From: Anisus vortex
Lineage: Eukaryota; Mollusca; Gastropoda; Planorbidae
Assembly: GCA_949126835.1 (NCBI GenBank)
Contig: CASBPS010000186.1
Location: 1,050,701 to 1,114,700, forward strand
Reading direction: 5' to 3'
Length of the DNA: 64,000 nt
Shown here: piece after piece, positions 44,591 to 57,450 of the stretch
Numbering within the stretch: the stretch's first letter is position 1
Layout of the letters: every line of letters starts with the position of its first letter
Notes under the pieces: model-generated
Databases searched by the model: none
What the model was told of the DNA's origin: nothing
Seen by the model: the letters and a program-made list of their open reading frames with translations, nothing else
Made by a program: the position numbers and the translations under genes

Positions 44591-47500
44591 TTGTGTGTAG
44601 GAGAATGCGGGGAGTTTGTGTGTAGGAGAATGTGGGGAGTTTGTGTGTAGGAGAATGTGGGGGTTTTGTGTGTAGGAGAATGTGGGGAGCTTGTGTGTAG
44701 GAGAATGCGGGAAGTTTGTGTGTAGGAGAATGTGGGGAGTTTGTGTGGGTAGGAGAATGCGGGGAGTTTGTGTTTTTAGGAGAATGTGTCGAGTTTTTGT
44801 GGGTAGGAGAATTTGGGAAGTTTGTGTGGGTAGGAGAATGTGGGGAGTTTTTGTGTAGGAGAATGTGGGGAGTATGTGTGGGTAGGAGAATGCTGGGAGT
44901 TTGTGTGTAGGAGAATGTGGGGAGTTTGTGTGTAGGAGAATGTGGGGAGTTTGTGTGTAGAAGAATTTCAGGAGTTTGTGTGTAGGAGAACGGGGAGTTT
45001 GTGTGTAGGAGAATGTGGGAAGTTTGTGTGGGTAGGAGAATGCGGGGAGTTTGTGTGTAGGAGAATGTGGGGAGTTTGTGTGGGTAGGAGAATGCGGGGA
45101 GTTTGTGTGTAGAAGAATGTGTGGTGTTTGTGTGGGTAGGAGAATGCGGGGAGTTTGTGTTGTTAGGAAAATGTGTGTTGTTTGTGTAAGTTGGAGAATG
45201 TGGGGAATTTGTGTGGGTAGGAGAATGTGGGGAGTGTGTATGGGTAGGAGAATGTGGGGAATTCGTGTGGGTAGGAGAATGTGGGGAGTTTATGTGTAGG
45301 AGAATGTGGGGAGTTTGTGTGTAGAAGAATGTGGGGAGTTTGTGTGTAGGAGAATGTGGGGAGTTTGTGTGTAGGAGAATGTGGGGAGTTTTTGTGTAGG
45401 AGAATGTGGGGAGTTTGTGTGGGTAGGAGAATGCTGGCAGTTTGTGTATAGGAGAATGTGGGGAGTTTGTGTGTAGCAGAATGTGGGGAGTTTGTGTAAA
45501 GAAGAATGTCAGAAGTTTGTGTGTAGGAGAATGCGGAGAGTTTGTGTGTAGGAGAATGTGGGGAGTTTGTGTGGGTAGGAGAATGCGGGGAGTTTGTGTG
45601 TAGGAGAATGTGGGGAGTTTGTGTAGGTAGGAGAATGCGGGGAGTTTGTGTGTAGGAGAATGTGTGGAGTTTGTGTGGGTAGGAGAATGGGCGGGGAGTT
45701 TGTGTTGTTAGGAGAATGGGTGTAGTTTGTGTGGGTAGGAGAATGTGGGGAGTTTGTGTGGGTAGGAGAATGTGGGGAGTGTGTATGGGTAGGAGAATGT
45801 GGGGAGTGAGTGTGGGTAGGAGAATGTGTGGAGTTTGTGTGGGTAGGAGAATGTGGGAAGTTTGTGTTGTTAGGAGAATGTGTGGAGTATGTAGGGGCAG
45901 GAGAATGTGGGGAGTTTGTGTGGGTAGGAGAAAGCGGGGAGTTTGTGTGTAGGAGAATGTGGGGAGTTTGTGTGGGTAGGAGAATGCGGGGAGTTTGAGT
46001 GTAGGAGAATGCGGGGAGTTAGTGTGTAGGAGAATGTGGGGAGTTTGTGTGGGTAGGAGAATGCGGGGAGTTTGTGTGTAGGAGAATGCGGCGAGTTTGT
46101 GTGGATAGGAGAATGCGGGGAGTTTGTGTGGGTAGGAGAATGCGGGGAGTTTGTGTGTATGAGAATGTGTGGAGTTTGTGTGTAGGAGAATGTGGGGAGT
46201 TTGTGTGTAGGAGAATGTGGGGACTTTAGGTGTAGAATAACGTCAAGAGTTTGTGCGTAGGAGAATGCGGGGAGTTTGTGTGTAGGAGAATGTGGGAAGT
46301 TTGTGTGGGTAGGAGAATGCGGGGAGTTTGTATGTAGGAGAATGCGGGGAGTTTGTGTGGGTAGGAGAATGCGAAGAGATTGTGTGTAGAAGAATGTGTG
46401 GAGTTTGTGTGGGTAGGAGAATGCAGGGAGTTTGTGTTGTTAGGAGAATAAGTGGAGTTTGTTTGGGTAGGAGAATGTGGAGAGTTTGTGTGGGTAGGAG
46501 AATGTGGGGAGTGTGTATGGGTAGGAGAATGTGGGGAGTTTGTGTGTAGGAGAATGTGGGGAGTTTGTGTTGTTAGGAGAATGTGGGGAGCTTGTGTTTA
46601 GGAGAATGCGAAGAGTTTGTGTGTAGGAGAATGTGGGGAGTTTGTGTGGGTAGGAGAAAGCGGGGAGTTTGTGTTTTTAGGAGAATGTGTGGAGTTTGTA
46701 GGGGTTGGAGAATGTGAGAAGTTTGTTTTGTTAGGAGAATGTGTGGAGTTTGTGTTGTTAGGAGAATGTGTAAAGTTTGTGTTGTTAGGAGAATGTGTGG
46801 AATTTGTGTGGGTAGGAGAATAATGTGGGGAGTTTTTTTGGGTAGGAGAATGTTGGTAGTTTGTGTGTAGGAGAATGCGGGGAGTTTGTGTGTAGGAGAA
46901 TGTTGGGAGTTTGTGTGGGTAGGAGAATGCGGGGAGTTTGTGTTTTTAGGAGAATGTGTTTAGTTTGTGTGGGAAGGAGAATGTGTGAAGTTTGTGTTGT
47001 TAGGAGAATGTGTAGAGTTTGTGTGGGTAGGAGAATGTGTGAAGTTTGAGTTGTTAGGAGAATGTGTGGAGTTTGTGTGGGTAGGAGAATGTGGGGAGTT
47101 TGTGTGGGTAGGAGAATGCGGGGAGTTTGTGTGTAGTAAAATGTGGGGAGTTTGTGTGGGTAGGAGAATGCGGGGAGTTTGTGTTTTTAGAAGAATATGT
47201 CGACTTTCTGTGGGTAGGAGAATTTGGGGAGTTTATGTGTAGGAGAATGTGGTGGGTTTGTGTGTAGGAGAATGTGGGGAGTTTGTGTGTTGGAGAATGT
47301 GGGGAGTTTGTGTGTAGGAGAATGCGGGGAGTTTGTGTGTAGGAGAATGTGGGGAGTTTATGTGGGTAGGACAATGCGGGGAGTTTGTGTTTTTAGGAGA
47401 ATATGTCGAGTTTCTGTGGGTAGGAGAATTTGGGAAGTTTGTGTGGGTAGGAGAATAAGGGGAATTTTTGTGTAGGAGAATGTGGGGAGTTTGTGTGGGT

Positions 47501-50500
47501 AGGAGAATGCTGAAAGTTTGTGTGTAGGAGAATGTGGGGAGTTTGTGTGTAGAAGAATGTCAGGAGTTTGTGTGTAGGAGAATGCGGGGAGTTTGTGTGT
47601 AGGAGAATGTGGGGAGTTTGTGTGGGTAGGAGAATGCGGGGAGTTTGTGTGTAGGAGAATGCGGGGAGTTTGTGTGGGTAGGATAATGCGGGGAGTTTGT
47701 GTGTAGAAGAATGTGTGGAGTTTGTGTGGGTAGGAGAATGCGGGGAGTTTGTGTTGTTAGGAGAATGTGTGGAGTTTGTGTAGGTAGGAGAATGTGGGGA
47801 GTTTGTGTGGGTAGGAGAATGCGGGGAGTTTGTGTGTAGTAAAATGTGGGGAGTTTGTGTGGGTAGGAGAATGCGGGGAGTTTGTGTTTTTAGGAGAATA
47901 TGTCGAGTTTCTGTGGGTAGGAGAATTTGGGGAGTTTATGTGTAGGAGAATGTGGTGGGTTTGTGTGTAGGAGAATGTGGGGAGTTTGTGTGTTGGAGAA
48001 TGTGGGGAGTTTGTGTGTAGGAGAATGCGGGGAGTTTGTGTGTAGGAGAATGTGGGGAGTTTATGTGGGTAGGAGAATGCGGGGAGTTTGTGTTTTTAGG
48101 AGAATATGTCGAGTTTCTGTGGGTAGGAGAATTTGGGAAGTTTGTGTGGGTAGGAGAATAAGGGGAATTTTTGTGTAGGAGAATGTGGGGAGTTTGTGTG
48201 GGTAGGAGAATGCTGAAAGTTTGTGTGTAGGAGAATGTGGGGAGTTTGTGTGTAGAAGAATGTCAGGAGTTTGTGTGTAGGAGAATGCGGGAAGTTTGTG
48301 TGTAGAAGAATGTGGGGAGTTTGTGTGGGTAGGAGAATGCGGGGAGTTTGTGTGTAGGAGAATGCGGGGAGTTTGTGTGGGTAGGAGAATGCGGGGAGTT
48401 TGTGTGTAGAAGAATGTGTGGAGTTTGTGTGGGTAGGAGAATGCGGGGAGTTTGTGTTGTTAGGAGAATGTGTGGAGTTTGTGTAGGTAGGAGAATGTGG
48501 GGAGTTTGTGTGGGTAGGAGAATGTGGGGAGTGTGTATGGGTAGGAGAATGTGGCGAGTTTGAGTGGGTAGGAGAATGCGGGGAGTTTGTGTGTAGGAGA
48601 ATGTGGGGAGTTTGTGTGGGTAGGAGAATGTGGGGAGTTTGTGTGTAGGAGAATGTGGGGAGTTTGTGTGGGTAGGAGAATGTGGGGAGTTTGTGTGTAG
48701 GAGAATGTGGGGATTTTGTTTGTAAGAGAATGCGGGGAGTTTGTGTGTAGGAGAATGTGGGGAGTTTGTGTGGAAAGGAGAATGCGGGGAGTTTGTGTTT
48801 TTAGGAGAATGTGTCGACTTTGTGTGGGTAGGAGAATTTGGGAAGTTTATGTGGGTAGGAGAATGTGGGGAGTTTTTGTGTAGGAGAATGTGGGGAGTTT
48901 GTGTGGGTAGGAGAATGCTGGGAGTTTGTGTGTAGGAGAATGTGGGGAGTTTGTGTGTAGGAGAATGTGGGGAGTTTGTGTGTACAAGAATGTCAGGAGT
49001 TTGTGTGTAGGAGAATTTGGGAAGTTTGTGTGGGTAGGAGAATGTGGGAAGTTTTTGTGTAGGAGAATGTGGGGAGTTTGTGTGGGTAGGAGAATGCTGG
49101 GAGTTTGTGTAGGAGAATGTGGGGAGTTTGCGTGTAGGAGAATGTAGGGAGTTTGTGTGTAGAAGAATGTCAGGAGTTTGTGTGCAGGAGAATGCGGGGA
49201 GTTTGTGTGTAGGAGAATGTGGGGAGTTTGTGTGGGTAGGAGAATGCGGGGAGTTTGTGTGTAGAAGAATGTGTGGAGTTTGTGTGGGTAGGAGAATGCG
49301 GGGAGTTTGTGTGTAGGAGAATGTGGGGAGTTTGTGTGTAGGAGAATTTGGGGAGTTTGTGTGTAGGAGAATGTGGGGAGTTTGTGTGTAGGAGAATGTG
49401 GGGAGTTTGTGTGTAGGAGTATGCAAGGAGTTTGTGTGTAGGAGAATGTGAGGAGTTTGTGTGGGTAGGAGAATGTGGGGAGTTTGTGTTTTTAGGAGAA
49501 TGTGTGGAGTTTGTGTGGGTAGGAGAATGTTGGAAGTTTGTGTGAGTAGAAGAATGTGGGAAGTTCGTGTTGTTAGGAGAATGTGTGGAGTTTGTGTGGG
49601 TAGGAGAATGTGGGAAGTTTGTGTTGTTAGGAGTATGTGTGGAGTATGTGTGGGTAGGAGAATGTGGGGAGTTTGTGTGGGTAGGAGAATGCGGGGAGTT
49701 TGTGTGTAGGAGAATGTGGGGAGTTTGTGTGGGTAGGAGAATGCGGGGAGTTTGAGTGTAGAAGAATGTGGGGAGTTTGTGTGTAGGAGAAACCGGGGAG
49801 TTTGTGTGGGTAGGAGAATGCGGGGAGTTTGTGTGTAGGAGAATGCGGCGAGTTTGTGAGGATAGGAGAATGCGGGGAGTTTGTGTGGGTAGGAGAATGC
49901 GGGGCGTTTTGTGTAGGAGAATGTGTGGAGTTTGTGTGTAGGAGAATGTGGGGCGTTTTTATGTAGGAGAATGTGGGGAGTTTGTGTGTAGGAGAATGTG
50001 GGGAGTTTGTGTTGTTAGGAGAATGTGGGGAGTTTGTGTGTAGGAGAATGCGGGGAGTTTGTATGTAGGAGAATGCGGCGAGTTTGTGTGGATGAGAGAA
50101 TGCGGGGAGTTTGTGTGGGTAGGAGAATGCAGGGAGTTTGTGTGTAGGAGAATGTGTGGAGTTTGTGTGTAGGAGAATGTGGGGAGTTTGTATGTAGGAG
50201 AATGTGGGGAGTTTGTGTGTAGGAGAATGTGGGGAGTTTGTATGTAGGAGAATGTGGGGGGTTTGTGTTGTTAGGAGAATGTGGGGAGCTTGTGTGTAGG
50301 AGAATGCGGGGAGTTTGTGTGTAGGAGAATGTGGGGAGTTTGTGTGGGTAGGAGAATGCGGGGAGTTTGTATTTTTAAAAGAATGTGTGGAGTTTGTAGG
50401 GGTAGGAGAATGTGAGAAGTTTGTGTTGTTAGGAGAATGTGTGGAGTTTGTGTTGTTAGGAGAATGTGTGAAGTTTGTGTTGTTAGGAGAATGTGTGGAG

Positions 50501-51519
50501 TTTGTGTGTGTAGGAGAATGCGGGGAGTTTGTGTGTAGGAGAATGTTGGGAGTTTGTGTGGGTAGGAGAATGCGGGGAGTTTGTGTGGGTAGGAGAATGC
50601 GGGGGGTTTGTGTTTAGTAAAATGTGGCGAATTTGTGTGGGTAGGAGAATGTGGGGAGTTTGTGTGTAGGAGAATGTGGGGAGTTTGTGTGTAGGAGAAT
50701 GTGGGGAGTTTGTGTGTAGGAGAATGCGGGGAGTTTGTGTGTAGGAGAATGTGGGGAGTTTATGTGGGTAGGAGAATGCGGGGAGTTTGTGTTTTTAGGA
50801 GAATGTGTCGAGTTTGTGTGCGTAGGAAAATTTGGGAAGTTTGTGTGAGTAGGAGAATGTGGGGAGTTTTTGTGTAGGAGAATGTGGGGAGTTTGTGTGG
50901 GTAGGAGAATTCTGGGAGTTTGTGTGTAGGGGAATGTGGGGCGTTTGTGTGTAGGAGAATGTGGGGAGTTTGTGTGTAGAAGAATGTCAGGAGTTTGTGT
51001 GTAGGAGAATGCGGGGAGTTTGTGTGTAGGAGAATGTGGGGAGTTTGTGTGGGTAGGTGAATGCGGGAAGTTTGTGTGTAGGAGAATGCGGGGAGTTTGT
51101 GTGGGTAGGAGAATGCGGGGAGATTGTTTGTAGAAGAATGTGTGGAGTTTGTGTGGTAGGAGAATGCGGGGAGTTTGTGTTGTTAGGAGAATGTGTGGAG
51201 TTTGTGTGGGTAGGAGAATGTGGAGAGTTTGTGTGGGTAGGATAATGTGGGGAGTGTGTATGGGTAGGAGAATGTGGGGAGTTTGTGTAGGTAGGAGAAT
51301 GCGGGGAGTTTGTGTGTAGGAGAATGTGTGTAGTTTGTGTGGGTAGGAGAATGCGGGGAGTTTGTGTTATTAGGAGAATGTGTGGAGTATGTGTGGGTAG
51401 GAGAATGTGGGGAGTTTGTGTGGGTAGGAGAATGCGGGGAGTTGGTGTGTAGGAGAATGTGGGGAGTTTGTGTGGGTAGGAGAATGCGGGGAGTTTGAGT
51501 GTAGAAGAATGTAGAGAGT
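44591..51519 (+). repeat. Super-repeat 2, short copy B (about 6.93 kb)
   Basis: Head-to-tail copy of A lacking the two internal tandem duplications. T7 is at 46833-46839, the 703-bp doublet at about 47084-48529 and GGATGAGAGA at 50090. It differs from A at many scattered sites: CGTCAAGAG near 46243 against CGTCAGGAG in A, AGAAAGCGGGG near 45931, a GAACGGGG short unit near 44990 and GATTTTGTTTG near 48713. It is visibly more diverged from A than the two 13.3-kb copies are from each other. Confidence 0.9.
47084..48529 (+). repeat. 703-bp tandem doublet (copy B)
   Basis: Same doublet in copy B, with AATAAGGGGAATT at 47454 and 48157 (703 bp apart). Private changes include GGACAATGCGGGG near 47369 and TCGACTTTCTG near 47209. 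Confidence 0.88.
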
Positions 51520-53355
51520 TTGTGTGTAGGAGAATGCGGGGAGTTTGTATGTAGGAGAATGTGGGGAGCTTGTGTGGGTAGGAGAATGCGGGGAGTTTGT
51601 GTGTAGGAGAATGCGGCGAGTTTGTGAGGATAGGAGAATGCGGGGAGTTTGTGTGGGTAGGAGAATGCAGGGAGTTTGTGTGTAGCAGAATGTGGGGAGT
51701 TTGTATGTAGGAGAATGTGGGCAGTTTGTGTGTAGGAGAATGTGGGGAGTTTGTGTGGGTAGGAGAATGCTGGGAGTTTGTGTGTAGGAGAATGTGGGGA
51801 GTTTGTGTGTAGGAGAATGTGGGGAGTTTGTGTGTAAAAGAAATTGGGGAGTTTGTGCGGGTAGGAGAAATCGGGGAGTTTGTGTGTAGGAGAATGTGGG
51901 GAGTTTGTGTGTAGGAGAATTTGGGAAGTTTGAGTGGGTAGGAGAATGTGGGGAGTTTTTGTGTAGGAGAATGTGGGGAGTTTGTGTGTAGGAGAATTTG
52001 GGAAGTTTGAGTGGGTAGGAGAATGTGGGGAGTTTTTGTGTAGGAGAATATGGGGAGTTTGTGTGGGTAGGAGAATGCTGGGAGTTTGTGTGTAGGAGAA
52101 TGTGGGGAGTTTGTGTGTAGGAGAATGTGGGGAGTTTGTGTGTAGAAGAATGTCAGGAGTTTGTGTGTAGGAGAATGCGGGGAGTTTGTGTGTAGGAGAA
52201 TGTGGGGAGTTTGTGTGGGTAGGAGAATGCGGGGAGTTTGTGTGTAGAAGAATGTGTGGAGTTTGTGTGGGTAGGAGAATGCGGGGAGTTTGTGTGTAGG
52301 AGAATGTGGGGAGTTTGTGTGTAGGAGAATTTGGGGAGTTTGTGTGTAGGAGAATGTGTGGAGTTTGTGTGGGTAGGAGAATGTTGGAAGTTTGTGTGGG
52401 TAGAAGAATGTGGGAAGTTCGTGTTGTTAGGAGAATGTGTGGAGTTTGTGTGGGTAGGAGAATGTGGGAAGTTTGTGTTGTTAGGAGTATGTGTGGAGTA
52501 TGTGTGGGTAGGAGAATGTGGGGAGTTTGTGTGGGTAGGAGAATGCGGGGAGTTTGTGTGTAGGAAAATGTGGGGAGTTTGTGTGGGTAGGAGAATGCGG
52601 GGAGTTTGAGTGTAGAAGAATGTAGGGAGTTTGTGTGTAGGAGAATGCGGGGAGTTTGTGTAGGTAGGAGAATGCGGGGAGTTTGTGTGTAGGAGAATGC
52701 GGCGAGTTTGTGAGGATAGGAGAATGCGAGGAGTTTGTGTGGGTAGGAGAATGCGGGGCGTTTTGTGTAGGAGAATGTGTGGAGTTTGTGTGTAGGAGAA
52801 TGTGGGGCGTTTTTATGTAGGAGAATGTGGGGAGTTTGTGTGTAGGAGAATGTGGGGAGTTTGTGTTGTTAGGAGAATGTGGGGAGTTTGTGTGTAGGAG
52901 AATGCGGGGAGTTTGTATGTAGGAGAATGCGGCGAGTTTGTGTGGATGAGAGAATGCGGGGAGTTTGTGTGGGTAGGAGAATGCAGGGAGTTTGTGTGTA
53001 GGAGAATGTGTGGAGTTTGTGTGTAGGAGAATGTGGGGAGTTTGTATGTAGGAGAATGTGGGGATTTTATGTGTAGGAGAATGTGGGGAGTTTGTATGTA
53101 GGAGAATGTGGGGGGTTTGTGTTGTTAGGAGAATGTGGGGAGCTTGTGTGTAGGAGAATGCGGGGAGTTTGTGTGTAGAAGAATGTGGGGAGTTTGTGTG
53201 TAGGAGAATGTGGGGAGTTTGTGTGGGTAGGAGAATGTGAGAAGTTTGTGTTGTTAGGAGAATGTGTGGCGTTTGTGTTGTTAGGAGAATGTGTGAAGTT
53301 TGTGTTGTTAGGAGAATGTGTGGAGTTTGTGTGTGTAGGAGAATGTGGGGAGTTG
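51520..53355 (+). repeat. Domain 3 module N0
   Basis: Begins with a mosaic of short segments: an AAAAGAAATTGGGG unit near 51836, and a 77-bp three-unit duplication with TTGGGAAGTTTGAGTGGG at 51921 and 51998. From about 52.2 kb it follows copy B from about 49.4 kb at an offset of 2,854 bp (GGATGAGAG at 52944 against 50090). It ends at the TTGTTGTGGGTAG mark (53356). Confidence 0.82.
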
Positions 53356-55167
53356 TTGTGGGTAGGAGAATGTTGGTAGTTTGTGTGTAGGAGAATGCGG
53401 GGAGTTTGTGTAGGAGAATGTTGGGAGTTTGTGTGGGTAGGAGAATGCGGGGAGTTTGTGTGGGTAGGAGAATGCGGGGGGTTTGTGTTTAGTAAAATGT
53501 GGGGAATTTGTGTGGGTAGGAGAATGTGGGGAGTTTGTGTGTAGGAGAATGTGGGGAGTGTGTGTGTAGGAGAATGTAGGGGGTTTGTGTGTAGGAGAAT
53601 GTGGGGAGTTTGTGTGTAGGAGAATGTGGGGAGTTTGTGTGTAGGAGAATGCGGGGAGTTTGTGTGTAGGAGAATGTGGGGAGTTTATGTGGGTAGGAGA
53701 ATGCGGGGAGTTTGTGTTTTTAGGAGAATGTGTCGAGTTTGTGTGCGTAGGAAAATTTGGGAAGTTTGTGTGAGTAGGAGAATGTGGGGAGTTTTTGTGT
53801 AGGAGAATGTGGGGAGTTTGTGTGGGTAGGAGAATTCTGGGAGTTTGTGTGTAGGAGAATGTGGGGCGTTTGTGTGTAGGAGAATGTGGGGAGTTTGTGT
53901 GTAGAAGAATGTCAGGAGTTTGTGTGTAGGAGAATGCGGGGAGTTTGTGTGTAGGAGAATGTGGGGAGTTTGTGTGGGTAGGTGAATGCGGGAGTTTGTG
54001 TGTAGGAGAATGCGGGGAGTTTGTGTGGGTAGGAGAATGCGGGGAGATTGTGTGTAGAAGAATGTGTGGAGTTTGTGTGGTAGGAGAATGCGGGGAGTTT
54101 GTGCTGTTAGGAGAATGTGTGGAGTTTGTGTGGGTAGGAGAATGTGGAGAGTTTGTGTGGGTAGGATAATGTGAAGAGTGTGTATGGGTAGGAGAATGTG
54201 GGGAGTTTGTGTAGATAGGAGAATGCGGGGAGTTTGTGTGTAGGAGAATGTGTGGAGTTTGTGTGGGTAGGAGAATGCGGGGAGTTTGTGTTATTAGGAG
54301 AATGTGTGGAGTATGTGTGGGTAGGAGAATGTGGGGAGTTTGTGTGGGTAGGAGAATGCGGGGAGTTTGAGTGTAGAAGAATGTAGAGAGTTTGTGTGTA
54401 GGAGAATGCGGGGAGCTTGTGTGTAGGAGAATGTGGGGAGTTTGTGTGGGTAGGAGAATGCGGGGAGTTTGTGTGTAGGAGAATGCGGCGAGTTGGTGAT
54501 GATAGGAGAATGCGGGGAGTTGGTGTGTAGGAGAATGTGGGGAGTTTGTGTGGGTAGGAGAATGCGGGGAGTTTGAGTGTAGAAGAATGTAGAGAGTTTG
54601 TGTGTAGGAGAATGTGGGGCGTTTTTATGTAGGAGAATGTGGGGAGTTTGTGTGTAGGAGAATGTGGGGAGTTTGTGTTGTTAGGAGAATGTGGGGAGTT
54701 TGTGTGTAGGAGAATGCGGGGAGTTTGTATGTAGGAGAATGCGGCGAGTTTGTGTGGATGAGAGAATGCGGGGAGTTTGTGTGGGTAGGAGAATGCAGGG
54801 AGTTTGTGTGTAGGAGAATGTGTGGAGTTTGTGTGTAGGAGAATGTGGGGAGTTTGTATGTAGGAGAATGTGGGGAGTTTGTGTGTAGGAGAATGTGGGG
54901 AGTTTGTATGTAGGAGAATGTGGGGGGTTTGTGTTGTTAGGAGAATGTGGGGAGCTTGTGTGTAGGAGAATGCGGGGAGTTTGTGTGTAGGAGAATGTGG
55001 GGAGTTTGTGTGTAGGAGAATGTGGGGAGTTTGTGTGGGTAGGAGAATGTGAGAAGTTTGTGTTGTTAGGAGAATGTGTGGAGTTTGTGTTGTTAGGAGA
55101 ATGTGTGAAGTTTGTGTTGTTAGGAGAATGTGTGGAGTTTGTGTGGGTAGGAGAATGTGGGGAGTTG
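53356..55167 (+). repeat. Domain 3 module N1 (1,812 bp)
   Basis: Bounded by units in which the T-rich tract reads GTTGTTGTGGGTAG, followed by GTTGGTAG. It contains TTTAGTAAAATG, AATTCTGGGAG, AATGTCAGG (near 53909), a 26-bp GTGTGGTAGG unit (near 54076), GTTATTAGG, GATGATAGG (near 54497) and GGATGAGAG (54756, 1,812 bp after 52944). Confidence 0.83.
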
Positions 55168-57450
55168 TTGTGGGTAGGAGAATGTTGGTAGTTTGTGTGT
55201 AGGAGAATGCGGGGAGTTTGTGTGTAGGAGAATGTTGGGAGTTTGTGTGGGTAGGAGAATGCGGGGGGTTTGTGTTTAGTAAAATGTGGGGAATTTGTGT
55301 GGGTAGGAGAATGTGGGGAGTTTGTGTGTAGGAGAATGTGGGGAGTTTGTGTGTAGGAGAATGTGGGGAGTGTGTGTGTAGGAGAATGTAGGGGGTTTGT
55401 GTGTAGGAGAATGTGGGGAGTTTGTGTGTAGGAGAATGTGGGGAGTTTGTGTGTAGGAGAATGCGGGGAGTTTGTGTGTAGGAGAATGTGGGGAGTTTAT
55501 GTGGGTAGGAGAATGCGGGGAGTTTGTGTTTTTAGGAGAATGTGTCGAGTTTGTGTGCGTAGGAAAATTTGGGAAGTTTGTGTGAGTAGGAGAATGTGGG
55601 GAGTTTTTGTGTAGGAGAATGTGGGGAGTTTGTGTGGGTAGGAGAATTCTAGGAGTTTGTGTGTAGGAGAATGTGGGGCGTTTGTGTGTAGGAGAATGTG
55701 GGGAGTTTGTGTGTAGAAGAATGTCAGGAGTTTGTGTGTAGGAGAATGCGGGGAGTTTGTGTGTAGGAGAATGTGGGGAGTTTGTGTGGGTAGGTGAATG
55801 CGGGGAGTTTGTGTGGGTAGGAGAATGTGGAGAGTTTGTGTGGGTAGGATAATGTGGGGAGTGTGTATGGGTAGGAGAATGTGGGGAGTTTGTGTAGGTA
55901 GGAGAATGCGGGGAGTTTGTGTGTAGGAGAATGTGTGGAGTTTGTGTGGGTAGGAGAATGCGGGGAGTTTGTGTTATTAGGAGAATGTGTGGAGTATGTG
56001 TGGGTAGGAGAATGTGGGGAGTTTGTGTGGGTAGGAGAATGCGAGGAGTTGGTGTGTAGGAGAATGTGGGGAGTTTGTGTGGGTAGGAGAATGCGGGGAG
56101 TTTGAGTGTAGAAGAATGTAGAGAGTTTGTGTGTAGGAGAATGCGGGGAGCTTGTGTGTAGGAGAATGTGGGGAGTTTGTGTGGGTAGGAGAATGCGGGG
56201 AGTTTGTGTGTAGGAGAATGCGGCGAGTTTGTGAGGATAGGAGAATGCGGGGAGTTTGTGTGGGTAGGAGAATGCAGGGAGTTTGTGTGTAGGAGAATGT
56301 GGGGAGTTTGTATGTAGGAGAATGTGGGGAGTTTGTGTGTAGGAGAATGTGGGGAGTTTGTGTGTAGGGGAATGTGGGGAGTTTGTGTTGTTAGGAGAAT
56401 GTGGGGAGCTTGTGTGTAGGAGAATGCGGGGAGTTTGTGTGTAGGAGAATGTGGGAGTTTGTGTGGGTAGGAGAATGCGGGGAGTTTGTGTTTTTAGGAG
56501 AATGTGTGGAGTTTGTGTGGGTAGGAGAATGTGGGAAGTTTTTGTGGGTAGGAGAATGTGAGAAGTTTGTGTTGTTAGGAGAATGTGTGGAGCTTGTGTT
56601 GTTAGGAGAATGTGTGAAGTTTGTGTTGTTTGGAGAATGTGTGGAGTTTGTGTGGGTAGGAGATTGTGGGGAGTTTTTGTGTGTAGGAGAATGCGGGGAG
56701 TTTGTGTATAGGAGAATGTGGGGAGTTTGTGTGGGTAGGAGAATGCTGGGAGTTTGTGTGTAAGAGAATGTGGGGAGTTTGTGTGTAGGAGAATGTGGGG
56801 AGTTTGTGTGTAGAAGAAATTGGGGAGTTTGAGTGGGTAGGAGAATGTGGGGAGTTTTTGTGTAGGAGAATGTGGGGAGTTTGTGTGGGTAGGAGAATGC
56901 TGGGAGTTTGTGTGTAGGAGAATGTGGGGAGTTTGTGTGTAGGAGAATGTGGGGAGTTTGTGTGTAAAAGAATGTCAGGAGTTTGTGTGTAGGAGAATGC
57001 GGGGAGTTTGTGTGTAGGAGAATGTGGGGAGTTTGTGTGGGTAGGAGAATGCGGGGAGTTTGTGTGTAGAAGAATGTGTGGAGTTTGTGTGGGTAGGAGA
57101 ATGCGGGGAGTTTGTGTGTAGGAGAATGTGGGAAGTTTGTATGTAGGAGAATGTGGGGAGTTTGTGTGTAGGAGAATGTGGGGAGTTTGTATGTAGGAGA
57201 ATGTGGGGGGTTTGTGTTGTTAGGAGAATGTGGGGAGCTTGTGTGTAGGAGAATGCGGGGAGTTTGTGTGTAGAAGAATGTGGGGAGTTTGTGTGTAGGA
57301 GAATGTGGGGAGTTTGTGTGGGTAGGAGAATGTGAGAAGTTTGTGTTGTTAGGAGAATGTGTGGAGTTTGTGTTGTTAGGAGAATGTGTGAAGTTTGTGT
57401 TGTTAGGAGAATGTGTGGAGTTTGTGTGGGTAGGAGAATGTGGGGAGTTG
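55168..57450 (+). repeat. Domain 3 module N2 (2,283 bp)
   Basis: Same start as N1. The stretch from the GTGGGTAGGTG unit to the GTGGAGAG unit (near 55800-55830) is shortened, so the GTGTGGTAGG unit is absent. It then adds a GTAGGGGAATG segment (near 56364), a TTTTTAGGAG run, GTTGTTTGGAG (near 56627) and GGAGATTGTGG (near 56660). Positions 55917-57474 recur at an offset of 3,064 bp in N4. Confidence 0.83.
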
